A stretch of DNA of 64,000 bases from Asparagus officinalis. Taxonomy: Eukaryota; Streptophyta; Magnoliopsida; Asparagales; Asparagaceae. Made by a program: the position numbers and the translations under genes. Of this stretch, positions 22,567 through 31,957 are shown piece after piece. Numbering within the stretch: position 1 is the stretch's first letter; each line of letters begins with the position of its first letter. The notes beneath the pieces are model-generated. The model made no database searches and was not told where the DNA came from. It saw nothing but the letters and a program-made list of their open reading frames with translations. The DNA is taken from assembly GCF_001876935.1 (NCBI RefSeq), contig NC_033798.1:12512862-12576861 (forward strand), read 5' to 3'.

Positions 22567-22708
22567 CAAAACTGCACGTATAGCTTTTTTAAAACTTAAC
22601 TTTTAGAGGAGGGTGTTTCTTAAAAGACTAGAAGAATAGGTGTGGAAGAAGGGGGGTGCTTTATGTAGTTTATTCTAAAAACAAGATAAAAACTTGAAAT
22701 AGAAACAA

Positions 22709-22847
22709 AATAAAAACTTTGAATAAAAATTTCTTACCACATTTCCCTTGATTTATAACAGGGTTTACGGCACCCTTAATAAAAACTTTGAATAAAAATT
22801 TCTTACCACATTTCCCTTGATTTATAACAGGGTTTACGGCACCCTTG
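22709..22847. repeat. 69-bp exact tandem duplication at the exon-intron boundary
   Basis: The blocks start at 22709 and 22778. They duplicate the end of exon 1, the splice donor and the first intron bases. Confidence 0.9.
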
Positions 22848-22870
22848 GTCCTCCAATCCACACTAGATGA

Positions 22871-23010
22871 GATATCTGAAACATTGAGCTGTTCCGTAGT
22901 AGTCTCATACTTGATGGACCTAAGGGACTCCATAAAATCGGATATCTGAAACATTGAGCTGTTCCGTAGTAGTCTCATACTTGATGGACCTAAGGGACTC
23001 CATAAAATCT
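22871..23010. repeat. 70-bp exact tandem duplication in protease exon 1
   Basis: The blocks start at 22871 and 22941. With 70 bases the reading frame shifts. The frame on either side becomes collinear if one copy is ignored. Confidence 0.9.
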
Positions 23011-23110
23011 ATTTCTGGTTTCATTAATCCACCGCTTAGTAGTCTCATACTTGATGGACCTAAGGGACTCCATAAAATCTATTTCTGGTTTCATTAATCC
23101 ACCGCTATAA
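22971..23110. repeat. 70-bp exact tandem duplication, overlapping the previous one
   Basis: The blocks start at 22971 and 23041. This one ends the long exon-1 frame early at 22990. Confidence 0.9.
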
Positions 23111-23466
23111 ATAGCTGTAAACTCTTCTGTGGTAAGATCAGCAAACTCATTGAGGCCCAGAGTATAGTTGTACATTCTAGCATTATTAAAATCTTCTATA
23201 AATTTTAGATTGTCCTTGAATATTTCAAGTCGTCGAGCTCTCTCAGCTTCATCCTCATAGATTCGTCCATGCTCAGCCATCCACTGCTCATGCTTTCTAG
23301 CTATTGCAAGATCACCAACTTCTTTATGATCATTAGTCGCAGCACAGAGCGTTGCAATAAGCAAGAAAAGGACAAGAGTCGAATGCCATATTGTTGCACA
23401 AGTCATTCTATTAGATTTTTAATTGTTCTGTCTTTGGTGTGATTTTGGGAGTGAGCTAAAGACTGC

Positions 23467-23473
23467 ATTTATA
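23467..23473 (-). promoter_or_regulatory. TATA box of the protease pseudogene
   Basis: The minus strand reads GGTATAAATGCAG about 61-67 bases upstream of the ATG at 23406. This is a normal plant core promoter distance for a short 5' UTR. Confidence 0.55.
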
Positions 23474-23559
23474 CCCGAGCCAGTGGACGTTGTATAACTA
23501 TGATATTAAATCCGAGGGGACCCACAAGAATTGGTTGAATATTTATTAGAGCCTTAATT

Positions 23560-24174
23560 GCCTTAACAAGACAATATCTCTTTCTTTATATGTGATGAGA
23601 AATTGACGTCTTTCTTAAAGAAATAATAAATTGACATGTATCATCTAAGTACATGACATGTATCATATTAAATAATAGCATTCAGTCCAACCTATGAAAA
23701 AAAAACCTCGAGCCCTTCTATTCTATCAGATGATGACACTTGGATATCAAATATGATTTTCACCTAATTAAAAATCTTCATTAAATTAAAACTATTAAGA
23801 ATTACAAAATTCTAATAGTAAAATATTTGATAATATTATTCAATTATAACTACCCGTAACGAAAAAAAAAGTCTCATAATCATCTCTCTCTTTCACATGC
23901 ATATTTTTAGACTAATCCAAAGGCTCAAAAATATGTCATGCGTTAAAAAACTACCATGTGTTCATCTATCGTATTAAAAATTGACATGTAAACACCTAAT
24001 TCAATCTTCACTTAAGAATACTAATCAAATTAAAATAATCAATAAGCAAAAACTTTTAACAATCAAAACCCTCTCTTGTAATCATCTTTATTAAAGAATC
24101 ATTGTCAAGTTAAAACTATCCCTAAATTGAAATTCTATTAACCAAAGACGTTCTTAATATAATTTTTTTTTTCT
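23560..24174. other. AT-rich intergenic sequence
   Basis: No gene, terminal repeat or array is seen. The composition is strongly AT-rich, with many stops in every frame. Confidence 0.6.
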
Positions 24175-25345
24175 AGATTAGTAAATTCTCAAGAACCTCT
24201 TCAAAAAATCTAAAAATTACAAATAACCCCTAAAAATTCTAAAATTTCAAACTTGTTTCTAAAATCCAAATTTTAGAAACAACCTCTTAATAACTCTAAA
24301 ATTTCAAATAGGCTCATTACAATATCAGAAGTTTCCTAACAACTACTTAAGATTTAAAAACTTCGAATAAATCCCTAAAAAATTTTAAAACTTCAAATAG
24401 GACCATGAAATTTTAGAAATTATAAATTGCCCCTTTTAAAATCCATAAATTATTAATAATTCCTGGAAAATCTAAAAACTACAAAAAGTCATATAATAAA
24501 TTAAAAAATTACAAGTAACCCTTTGAAAATTTATAAACAATCCTTTAAGAGTTTTACAACTAGCCTCTTGAAAGTTTTAAAAATAATAAATATCATACTA
24601 AACATTCTACAAACCACCCATTTAAAATTTTACAACTAGATTCCTGAAAAGTGTTAAAATGGCAAATACCTCACTGAGAGTTTAAAAATATTATAAAAAC
24701 TTTCTAAAAGCTTACAAATGACCCCTTGAAAGTTTTAACTTATAAATACACCACAAAAAATATAAAAATTACAAATAGTCCCAAGAGATTAAAAATAATA
24801 AATAAATCCTGAGAAATAGGAGACTTGTGAATAGCACACAAAATTAATAAAATAATAAAATTTCCCCTTTAAAATTTATAAATTATGAGCAATCCCTAGA
24901 AAATTCATAAATTAGAAATAGACAAATAGTCTTCTATAAAGTTTGATAATTATAGACAGCCACTAAACTATTGCAAACAAACGCTTACAAAAATTTAACC
25001 AGTCCCTTTAAAGTTTTAAAACATATAAGTATCCTCTTAAAAGTTTCACAAATAGCTATTTAATAATTTTACAAGTAGCTCGTGCAAGTTGATAAAGTAA
25101 CAAACGTTTTACAGAAAATTTTATTGCTCACAATTTTACAAACAACCTCTTTAAAGTTCGTGAATTACAAACACCTCTGAATAATTTACACAAAGCCCAT
25201 TGATGTTTTTAAATTATAAGGAACCCTTCAAATAACAAAACAATCCTCTCAAAACTTTACACCTAACCCCTTGATAGTTTGAAAAATTATAAACAACCCA
25301 ACAACTTTACTAAACTACACCCTAAAATTACAAATGGCCACCTAA
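24175..25345. repeat. degenerate AT-rich tandem array, unit about 30-40 bp
   Basis: Motifs close to ACAAATAGCCCCTTGAAAG followed by TTTTAAAAATTATAAA recur throughout the stretch at irregular distances. Examples of the core lie near 24222, 24500, 24718, 24775, 25010 and 25255. The units are highly diverged, with the run of three or four C as the most constant part. No reading frame is present. Confidence 0.6.
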
Positions 25346-25388
25346 TTTATTTTATTATATTATAATATTTTAATATATCAATGGTGTT

Positions 25389-25526
25389 TTATAATGCATG
25401 AGGTGGGTGGGTATAATAATCTTGTGAACTGCTAGGTTATGAATAGTAGGGGATGATTTATAATGCATGAGGTGGGTGGGTATAATAATCTTGTGAACTG
25501 CTAGGTTATGAATAGTAGGGGATGAT
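25389..25526. repeat. 69-bp exact tandem duplication in intergenic DNA
   Basis: The blocks start at 25389 and 25458 and lie outside any recognised element. Confidence 0.9.
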
Positions 25527-25780
25527 GGAGATGCTTACTATCTATTTTGGGGATTAGAGAAAAGTCCTAATTTCAATTCGTGCCTCAATCCCAGGTGAAC
25601 CAAATATGAGCCTTTTCAGTATATTGAAATTCTAGTTGTTTTTTTAGAAATTGTAAATTTTCTTTATAGATTTGTATAGGGGATTAATGGTTAAGCTATC
25701 TTGTTTGTAATATAAAATTTTAAGATTATAGTTTATCTAAGAAAAAACCTACCACTTAGCTTATCATATTTAAAGGACAT

Positions 25781-28779
25781 CTGCAAGCTTAACCATTTAA
25801 AAACTATAGGTAGTTTTTATACTTGGAGTAACAAACAAGACACATCTTCAAGAATTTGGTGCAGGTTGGACAGGGCCTTGGTAAATGATACATGGTTGAA
25901 TAATTTCAACTCCAGTCAAGTTGAATTACTTACCCCCAACTTTTCAGATCATTCTCCAGCTCTAGTTTCAGTTTATGAGGATTGTGTGAAGGGTAAAAGG
26001 CCTTTTAAATTCTTTGATATGTGGACTAAACATGAAAAATTTCTCCCTGCTGTTGCTAGCATTTGGCAGTCTAAAGTTGCTGGTTACAAAATGTTCTCTG
26101 TGTGCACTAAACTGAAATATTTGAGGGGTGTTCTCAAGGATCTTAACAAGAGACATTTCTGCAATATTAGTGAGCAAGTTTCAAGAGCAAAACAAGCTCT
26201 GGATGAAGCACAAGAAACTCTGCAGTCTAACCCTCTCAGCCAATCATTCATCAATAAAGAGAAAGACTACCTAACAGTTTACAATAGATTGGTTGATTGT
26301 GAATTGTCCTTCCTTCAACAGAAAGCCAGGATTAATTGGAGCATAAAAGGAGACAAATGTACCAGGTTTTTCCATAACAAAAAACTGGTTCTCTACAATA
26401 ACCTGGGACAAAGGTTAACTGATGGTGATGATATAGCAAATGAATTTGTATCTTACTTCAAGAATCTCATGGGAAAGGAAGTTAGTACTTTAAAACCTGA
26501 TATGCAAATAATCAAATCAGGTCCCTGTTTGACTGTCTCTCAAGCTAGTATTCTTTCAAAACCTATCTCCAAAGAGGAAATTAGAGAAGCAGTCTTCTCC
26601 ATGCCTGAAAATAAATCACCTGGTCCAGATGGATATGGTGTATCATTCTTCAAATCAGCTTGGTCAATTGTGGGAGATGAAGTCACTCTTGCCATTAAGG
26701 AATTTTTCAAAACTGGCAAGTTATTGGGTATGGTTAACACAACTTCTATAACACTTATTCCTAAAGTATCATGCCCTAAAAATCCATCTGATTTCAGACC
26801 TATTTCCTGTTGTAACTGTCTGTACAAGTTCATATCTAAGATCTTAGCAAACAGGTTAAAATCAGTTATGGGTTCCTTGGTCAATGAAGCCCAAAATGCT
26901 TTTGTCAAAGGTAGACAAATAACAAGTAATATCTTGTTAGCACATGAGTTAGCTAAGGACTACAACAAGAAGCATATTTCCTCTAGAGTTATGTTAAATG
27001 TGGATATTAAGAAGGCATTTGACACTATCAGTTGGAAGTTTTTGAATGATATGCTCAAGGGCTTGGGCTTTCCTACAGTGATGATTACCTGGATCATGTC
27101 CTGTATATCTAGTCCTAAATATTCTATTTCTATCAATGGTTCTCTTCATGGCTATTTCAAGGGTGAGCGTGGTCTTAGACAGGGTGATCCTCTCTCTCCC
27201 TATCTTTTTATTTTGGGAATGGAATATCTCTCGAGGGATTTAGATATGCTCAAGAATGATAAACTCTTCAAATTTCACCCCAGGTGTGGTAAGTTCAAAA
27301 TCACCCATCTGATCTTTGCTGATGATTTACTGCTCTTCAGTAGAGGAGATATTTATTCAGTGGGTAAACTGCACCAGTGTGTTAGAAATTTTAGCAAAAT
27401 CTCAGGTTTGGAGGCTAATGCAAGCAAATGCTCTATCTTTTTTGGTGGTGTTGATGACAATATTAAAGCCTCTATCTCAAATCTCCTGGGATTCACAGTA
27501 GGAGTATTTCCAGTTAGATATCTTGGAGTTCCTTTAGTGTGCAAAAGGATTTCCTATGAGGATTGCAGCTCCCTCATAAACAGAGTTTCAGGACAGCTTC
27601 AAAACTGGTCAAAACACAATAATCTTACCTATGCGGGAAGGCTACAAGTCATTAGGAGTATTATAATGGGTGTTCAAGTTTACTGGTCATCCAATTATAC
27701 TCTTCCTATCAAAGTTACCCGCAAAATTGATCAGTTATGTAGAGATTTTTTATGGGGAAAATCCAATCAGTCCTCTAAAATGCCTCTAGTTGCTTGGAAT
27801 AATGTTTGTATGGATAGAAAGAAGAGAGGTTTAGGTATATACTCTGCTACATCTTGGAATTTGGCGGCAACCTTAAAAATCCTATGGCAAATCCATTCAA
27901 ATAAGGAGTCTCTTTGGATCAAGTGGGTTCATGGGACTTACTTGAGACGAAATGACATATGGCGTGTGACAATTAAAAGTAGTGACTCCTGGATGTGGAA
28001 ACAAATGATCAAAGCAAGAGATAGAGCTGCTCTCTCTTGTGGTGGGATTAACAATCTGTTACAGTTGCTAAATGTTTGCGGCAGGAATACAAAGTTTCAT
28101 ATCTCAGCTTTATACCATGATTTATTACCAGTTTCTCAGCAAGTGCCATGGCATTATACTGTTTGGGATCAATTGTGCTATCCTAAACATTCTTTTATAA
28201 GTTGGCTTGCTGTCTTGAACAAATTACTTACTAAGGACAGATTGATGAAGAGAGGGTTAATAATCGACGGTTCATGCTGCTTGTGCTCAGGAACTGAATT
28301 GGAAAACAGAAATCATCTATTCTTTTCCTGTAATTTCTCTTCTGAGGTCTGGAATGGCATAATGAGTTGGCTTCAGTTTACCTGGAGATCATGTGAGTGG
28401 GATCTTATCTTGGAGTGGTTTTGTACAAAGTTAAGGGGAAAAGGTTTCAAACAGGGAATCAGAAGAATGGCATTTACGGCAGCAATCTACAATATATGGA
28501 CTGAGAGAAATCTCAGAATCTTTCAACAGGAGATTAGAACTGCTACTCAATTGATTAAGAGAATAAAGATGGACATTTTATCTGCTGTTCTCAATTCACA
28601 AGTGCAGGAGGAGTTTCGGCAATGGTTACAATCTTTGTAACCTGTCAGTTCTTAAGGATTTTTTGAAGCTTTTGTATACAATGTATTCAGGTTTTTGATC
28701 TCTCAGTGCTTGAGAACTTGATGTATATACATTTCTCCCATTGGTAAATGAATAAAAATTTTCATTGACCAAAAAAAAA
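25781..28779 (+). mobile_element. 5'-truncated L1-type LINE with target-site duplication
   Basis: The body starts inside the endonuclease domain and ends with a 3' UTR containing AATAAA (28751-28756) and a poly(A) tail (28771-28780). A 15-bp duplication, ATATTTAAAGGACAT, lies at 25766-25780 and 28780-28794. The 3' end (TGAATAAAA...TTTTCATTGACC plus A-tail) resembles that of the LINE at 58699-64000, so they belong to related families. Perfect target duplications and an unbroken ORF suggest a young insertion. Confidence 0.95.
25782..28640 (+). CDS. LINE ORF2, C-terminal 952 codons, open
   Basis: The frame is open from the first base after the truncation, and codons before the TTG at 25866 align with the second LINE (SFYTWSNKQ, then RIWCRLDRALVN). 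Domains in order are the endonuclease C-terminus with SDHSPALV and the reverse transcriptase with PGPDGYG, DFRPISCCN, GLRQGDPLSPYLF and the catalytic FADD near 27316-27330. A C-terminal zinc-binding region follows with CCLCSGTE, HLFFSC and FSSEVWNGI. The full protein nicks target DNA and copies its own RNA at the nick. The N-terminal endonuclease residues (about 200 aa) are missing and there is no start codon or promoter, so the protein is probably not made. Confidence 0.95.
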   Translation, partial: CKLNHLKTIGSFYTWSNKQDTSSRIWCRLDRALVNDTWLNNFNSSQVELLTPNFSDHSPALVSVYEDCVKGKRPFKFFDMWTKHEKFLPAVASIWQSKVAGYKMFSVCTKLKYLRGVLKDLNKRHFCNISEQVSRAKQALDEAQETLQSNPLSQSFINKEKDYLTVYNRLVDCELSFLQQKARINWSIKGDKCTRFFHNKKLVLYNNLGQRLTDGDDIANEFVSYFKNLMGKEVSTLKPDMQIIKSGPCLTVSQASILSKPISKEEIREAVFSMPENKSPGPDGYGVSFFKSAWSIVGDEVTLAIKEFFKTGKLLGMVNTTSITLIPKVSCPKNPSDFRPISCCNCLYKFISKILANRLKSVMGSLVNEAQNAFVKGRQITSNILLAHELAKDYNKKHISSRVMLNVDIKKAFDTISWKFLNDMLKGLGFPTVMITWIMSCISSPKYSISINGSLHGYFKGERGLRQGDPLSPYLFILGMEYLSRDLDMLKNDKLFKFHPRCGKFKITHLIFADDLLLFSRGDIYSVGKLHQCVRNFSKISGLEANASKCSIFFGGVDDNIKASISNLLGFTVGVFPVRYLGVPLVCKRISYEDCSSLINRVSGQLQNWSKHNNLTYAGRLQVIRSIIMGVQVYWSSNYTLPIKVTRKIDQLCRDFLWGKSNQSSKMPLVAWNNVCMDRKKRGLGIYSATSWNLAATLKILWQIHSNKESLWIKWVHGTYLRRNDIWRVTIKSSDSWMWKQMIKARDRAALSCGGINNLLQLLNVCGRNTKFHISALYHDLLPVSQQVPWHYTVWDQLCYPKHSFISWLAVLNKLLTKDRLMKRGLIIDGSCCLCSGTELENRNHLFFSCNFSSEVWNGIMSWLQFTWRSCEWDLILEWFCTKLRGKGFKQGIRRMAFTAAIYNIWTERNLRIFQQEIRTATQLIKRIKMDILSAVLNSQVQEEFRQWLQSL

Positions 28780-28892
28780 ATATTTAAAGGACATATAAAT
28801 CAACATATATAAATTAAAGAAATTAAAATAATTCATGTGAGCACGAGTTTGATACTTTTAACTATATTGTAATAAAACTATATGGATCCCAT

Positions 28893-29140
28893 TCAAGAAT
28901 TGGTTGAATATTTATTAGAGCCGTACTCGCAATGACTATACATTAGAAATATTATAGTGAGATTTGATAACTTGGAGCATTATGAACCGTATATTGTGGA
29001 TCATTTTTTAATTAATTTCCTAGGGTCAGGTTGCGTTGGGTCCTAGATTATTTAATAGAGAACTAATCAACGTCCCTAATCATATATCCTTTTGTGAGTG
29101 AGAAATTATTTCAGTCTACTATGTTTTTTTAAAGCAAATA
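28893..29140. repeat. direct repeat, left copy
   Basis: About 250 bases from AAGAATTGGTTGAATATTTA to TTTTTTTAAAG recur at 29305-29548 with scattered differences. The first 29 bases are also identical to 23525-23553 upstream of the protease pseudogene. Confidence 0.75.
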
Positions 29141-29304
29141 CTGTAATTTTTTAATGGGAGAAGGAAATCGGTTAAAATATTACAGGAGCCTAAAAAGTGA
29201 CACTCATTTACCAGTTTAGTCCATAACATGACCCTAACAACAGTTTAGCCTAAAATGTGATAAAAACAATATCAAATTGATTGAATATTTATTAGAGCCG
29301 ATTC

Positions 29305-29548
29305 AATAAGAATTGGTTGAATATTTAATAGAGCCGTACTCATATTGACAATACGTTTAGAAATGTTATTTTGAGATTTGATAACTTGGAGCATTTTGAA
29401 CCGCATATCGTGGATCCTTTTTTAATTACTTTATTAGGGTTAGGTTGCATTGGGTCCTAGGTTATTTAATAGAGAACTAATCTACTTACCTGATCATTAT
29501 CCGTTTGTGAGTGAGAAACTATTTCAAGTCTACTGTGTTTTTTTAAAG
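29305..29548. repeat. direct repeat, right copy, cut by a gypsy LTR
   Basis: This copy ends at the TTTTAAAG where the LTR at 29550 begins, while the left copy continues with unrelated bases. This helps fix the LTR boundary. Confidence 0.7.
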
Positions 29549-29549
29549 T

Positions 29550-30439
29550 TGTTACGGTGTTTCCAATCATCTAAGTATAACTCTTTGCTAGCAACAGATA
29601 TGTGTACATCTACATGCAATACCCCAATCAAGTTGGCGGATGAAGACCAGTAAGGACGACAACACAGCCAACTTATCGAGTTGACATTCCCTCATGTCGA
29701 CTCGAAAGACGGTACTTGTCGCCCCTTATGGAGAAGACGACTCATAGCGAGTCCATTCAACTAGCTATTCGATGTATCACCAATAACGACTCGAAAGGTG
29801 TTACTTCTTGGTGAAGTTAGAGGACAAGCCTCGAACCTCTCCCACTGACAACGTGTTAGCGTCGCATTTAAGGCTTAGCAAGCACCATCATACCTCTAGC
29901 CTTGATAGTCTTCATGACTCATCGGACTATTTCAGTACCGCCATGCTTCCGATCACTTCCCATTTAATGCCAACGTGATCTCTCCTCCAGTCGCCAGCCA
30001 ACACATGTAAAGCGAGTGCTGACGTAGCCGTCAGCCCATATTTCTTCACCACTATCTTGTGCTCGGCCACAGTGATAGTTATGCCCCTTCGATACTACTA
30101 TAAATACATGTACTATTTTCCGAGATGGATCGGCCTTTTTAAAAAAAGACTCTTATAAGCCATTTACAAGTATTTTCCCAAGCAATATCTTGCTAATTAT
30201 ACTGCACACACAAGAACTCTCACAGTTCTTTATTTTTTCCACTCAAGCTCACTAGCTAACTTGATCGTCGAAGGAACCATGAGGGAACCAGTCCTCGTCC
30301 TCTCGCGTATTTCCACATGTACAGGATTTTTAGCAACCCAACTCAAAACCGAATATTCAGGGAAGGATGTAGCCCCTCATCAACCTCACCCCTATCCTAC
30401 TACGTATATTATTGACTATGTGATCATTTAACATTAACA
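29550..30439 (+). repeat. 5' LTR of a third gypsy element (element C)
   Basis: The proposed start TGTTACGG and end CATTAACA give TG...CA termini with a TGTTA/TAACA inverted repeat. A TATA box (CTATAAATACATG) lies near 30099. The downstream part has the CTAACTTGATCGTCG context seen near the U5 of many plant Tat LTRs. A primer-binding-like sequence follows immediately. The left edge is supported by the direct repeat that stops there. No matching 3' LTR is in the window. Confidence 0.65.
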
Positions 30440-30576
30440 GTTTGGTACCCACTGTGAGCTACTTTTTTTTCGAGAAAAGGTGTCTAGTTCTGAGTAGGGG
30501 TTTCATCAGTTTGGTACCCACTGTGAGCTACTTTTTTTTCGAGAAAAGGTGTCTAGTTCTGAGTAGGGGTTTCATC
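30438..30576. repeat. 69-bp exact tandem duplication covering the element C primer-binding site
   Basis: The blocks start at 30438 and 30507. As a result the primer-binding-like sequence appears twice. Confidence 0.9.
30441..30459 (+). promoter_or_regulatory. primer-binding-like site of element C
   Basis: TTTGGTACCCACTGTGAGC directly follows the LTR end and resembles the TTTGGCGCCCACCGTGGGG found at this place in plant Tat elements. The matching tRNA was not checked. Confidence 0.5.
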
Positions 30577-31032
30577 AGCTCCACCTTGTAGGACCACATT
30601 AGAGCTACGTTACTCAAACTCAGCTTGAAGAAACAGCTCAACAGATTTCTCAATCTCTCCAAGAGCTGTTTGCTATCTTTACTAGCGAACTACTCATTGG
30701 CTTCCATAGCTACATCAAGCTACCTCAGCTATGCACCCACCTTCCTGAGACCTGCGGTTGGAGACTCATCTTCCTTTCGGAGTGTAGCGAGTCATCTCGC
30801 CTCAAACTCCTTATGCTGCTGCCATGCCAAGCAATTGGGGGATCGCGTCGAGCATGTGTCACCGCCACCTCGTCGATCGACTCACCCTGGAGAAACTCAC
30901 TGATGTCTTCTCTCTCATTAGGAAATCACCGGTGATATTCTTACCCTTGGTCACCTTGGGCACCGCACCAGAGGAGTGGTCTCTAAGACTCTCCTCCATC
31001 ATCATGCCTCTCCAGCACATCTCTTTCAGATA
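30460..31032 (+). other. leader of element C
   Basis: The stretch between primer-binding site and gag contains short open frames of low complexity (Ser/Leu-rich) without known domains. It is the expected 5' leader of the retrotransposon. Confidence 0.5.
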
Positions 31033-31395
31033 ACCTTATGAATGCCCCATATGAGAAGTTCAAGATGCCTCACGTGGAGAAGTATAAAGGCGAGGGAGAC
31101 CCCTTGGAGCATGTTCAGAACTACTATAATGTGATGAGAATGCTCTAAGCTTCGGAAGCAGAGGGAGACCCCTTGGAGCATGTTCAGAACTACTATAATG
31201 TGATGAGAATGCTCTAAGCTTCGGAAGCAGTCATCTGTCGATGCTTCCTCATCACTCTTTCGGGGAGTGCCAAACATTGGTGGAACGCTCTTAAGAAGAA
31301 GTCCATCAGCAACTTTCAACAACTCAGCCGAATGAGATATGCCACTGTTAGAGGGTTGTCAACATGATCAGTAGTGGTCCCACTGTTGGAGGGTC
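31033..31395 (+). pseudogene. gag N-terminal part of element C
   Basis: The frame from about 31040 reads PYEKFKMPHVEKYKGEGDPLEH, then SGSAKHWWNALKKKSISNF, which is the retrotransposon-gag core (H-x-G/D-P, C-x-x-F-x-x-TL-x-G-A, WW-x-x-L). A TAA at about 31146 replaces a codon before ASEA. A 69-bp duplication at 31092/31161 repeats part of it. The gene stops at 31395, where the 5' LTR of copy B begins, so copy B appears to have inserted into this gag. Confidence 0.7.
31092..31230. repeat. 69-bp exact tandem duplication in element C gag
   Basis: The blocks start at 31092 and 31161. It keeps the frame but duplicates a stop codon. Confidence 0.9.
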
Positions 31396-31833
31396 TGTAG
31401 GCATCTAAAATTACCTATGAGTTCCCGCACACAGCTCGAAACGAAGAGTGGATGTCGCCATCCGAGTCAAGAAGGATTATCCAATTGGCCGCCACCCTCG
31501 TCGGTCAGTTCGCGCAAGTCAGTCAACTCATGCACGTCAATCAGCTCGCGCACGTCAGTCAGCTCATGTACGTCAGTCAGCCCCAAGTGACTAGACGTGC
31601 TTATCAAGCAGCTTCAAGTGACCGGATGCGCTCGCCAGTCAACTCGCATGCGTTGGTCAGCCCCAAGTGACCGACGCGTTTGTCGGTTAGTCCCTTAACA
31701 AAATGTACAAGTCAACGAGACAACCAAATATGTAGAATGGTGGAAAATACGAGCCTGGGAAAGTAATGAAACACCAAAAAAGCAAAGAGAGAGAGAGATT
31801 CGGAACCCACGTGGGGGCGCGGATCGCCACTTA

Positions 31834-31947
31834 GTGACCCACGCGCATGCGGGTTACCAAGAAGTGACCCGCGGTCACGTGGGTCACCCATTGGTGACAC
31901 GCGCTGACGCCGGTCACCAAGAGGTGACCCACGCCCACGTAGGTCAC
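31834..31947. repeat. dyad array in U3, copy B 5' LTR
   Basis: Four 24-bp dyads start at 31834, 31864, 31894 and 31924, exactly 30 bases apart. Each has 9-bp arms of the GTGACCCGC/GCGGGTCAC type with zero to a few mismatches. Confidence 0.9.
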
Positions 31948-31957
31948 CAGTGTCCGT

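Larger units (their letters stand above)
21557..23406 (-). pseudogene. papain-family cysteine protease, active-site exon missing
   Basis: The first exon (23406 to 22738) encodes a hydrophobic signal peptide (residues 1 to about 23) and the inhibitor I29 prodomain. ERFNIN-type residues are visible (DEAERARRLEIFKDNLKFI), followed by YTLGLNEFADLT. It then enters the mature enzyme at SSVDWRTKGAVNPVINQGKCG. A GTAAG donor follows at 22737. The last part (22069-21557) has QQLLDCD, the catalytic His in LDHAVTIVGYG and Asn in VKNTWGTSWGE, ending in SYPTLET. The segment with the catalytic Cys (SCWAFS) is absent between 22738 and 22069; a solo-LTR-like sequence and an AT repeat lie there. Three 69-70-bp tandem duplications also break exon 1. 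The plant homologues are secreted or vacuolar proteases of the SAG12 type. Confidence 0.85.

Noticed and set aside
25866..25868. Methionine start of the LINE ORF at 25866
   Set aside because: The codon is TTG (Leu) within a frame that stays open up to the truncation point; the true ORF2 start is missing.
26540..26908. Minus-strand ORF inside the first LINE
   Set aside because: It is a reverse-frame shadow of the reverse transcriptase.
30625..31033. Ser/Leu-rich ORFs as a separate gene
   Set aside because: They lie in the leader of element C and show no domain or conserved start.
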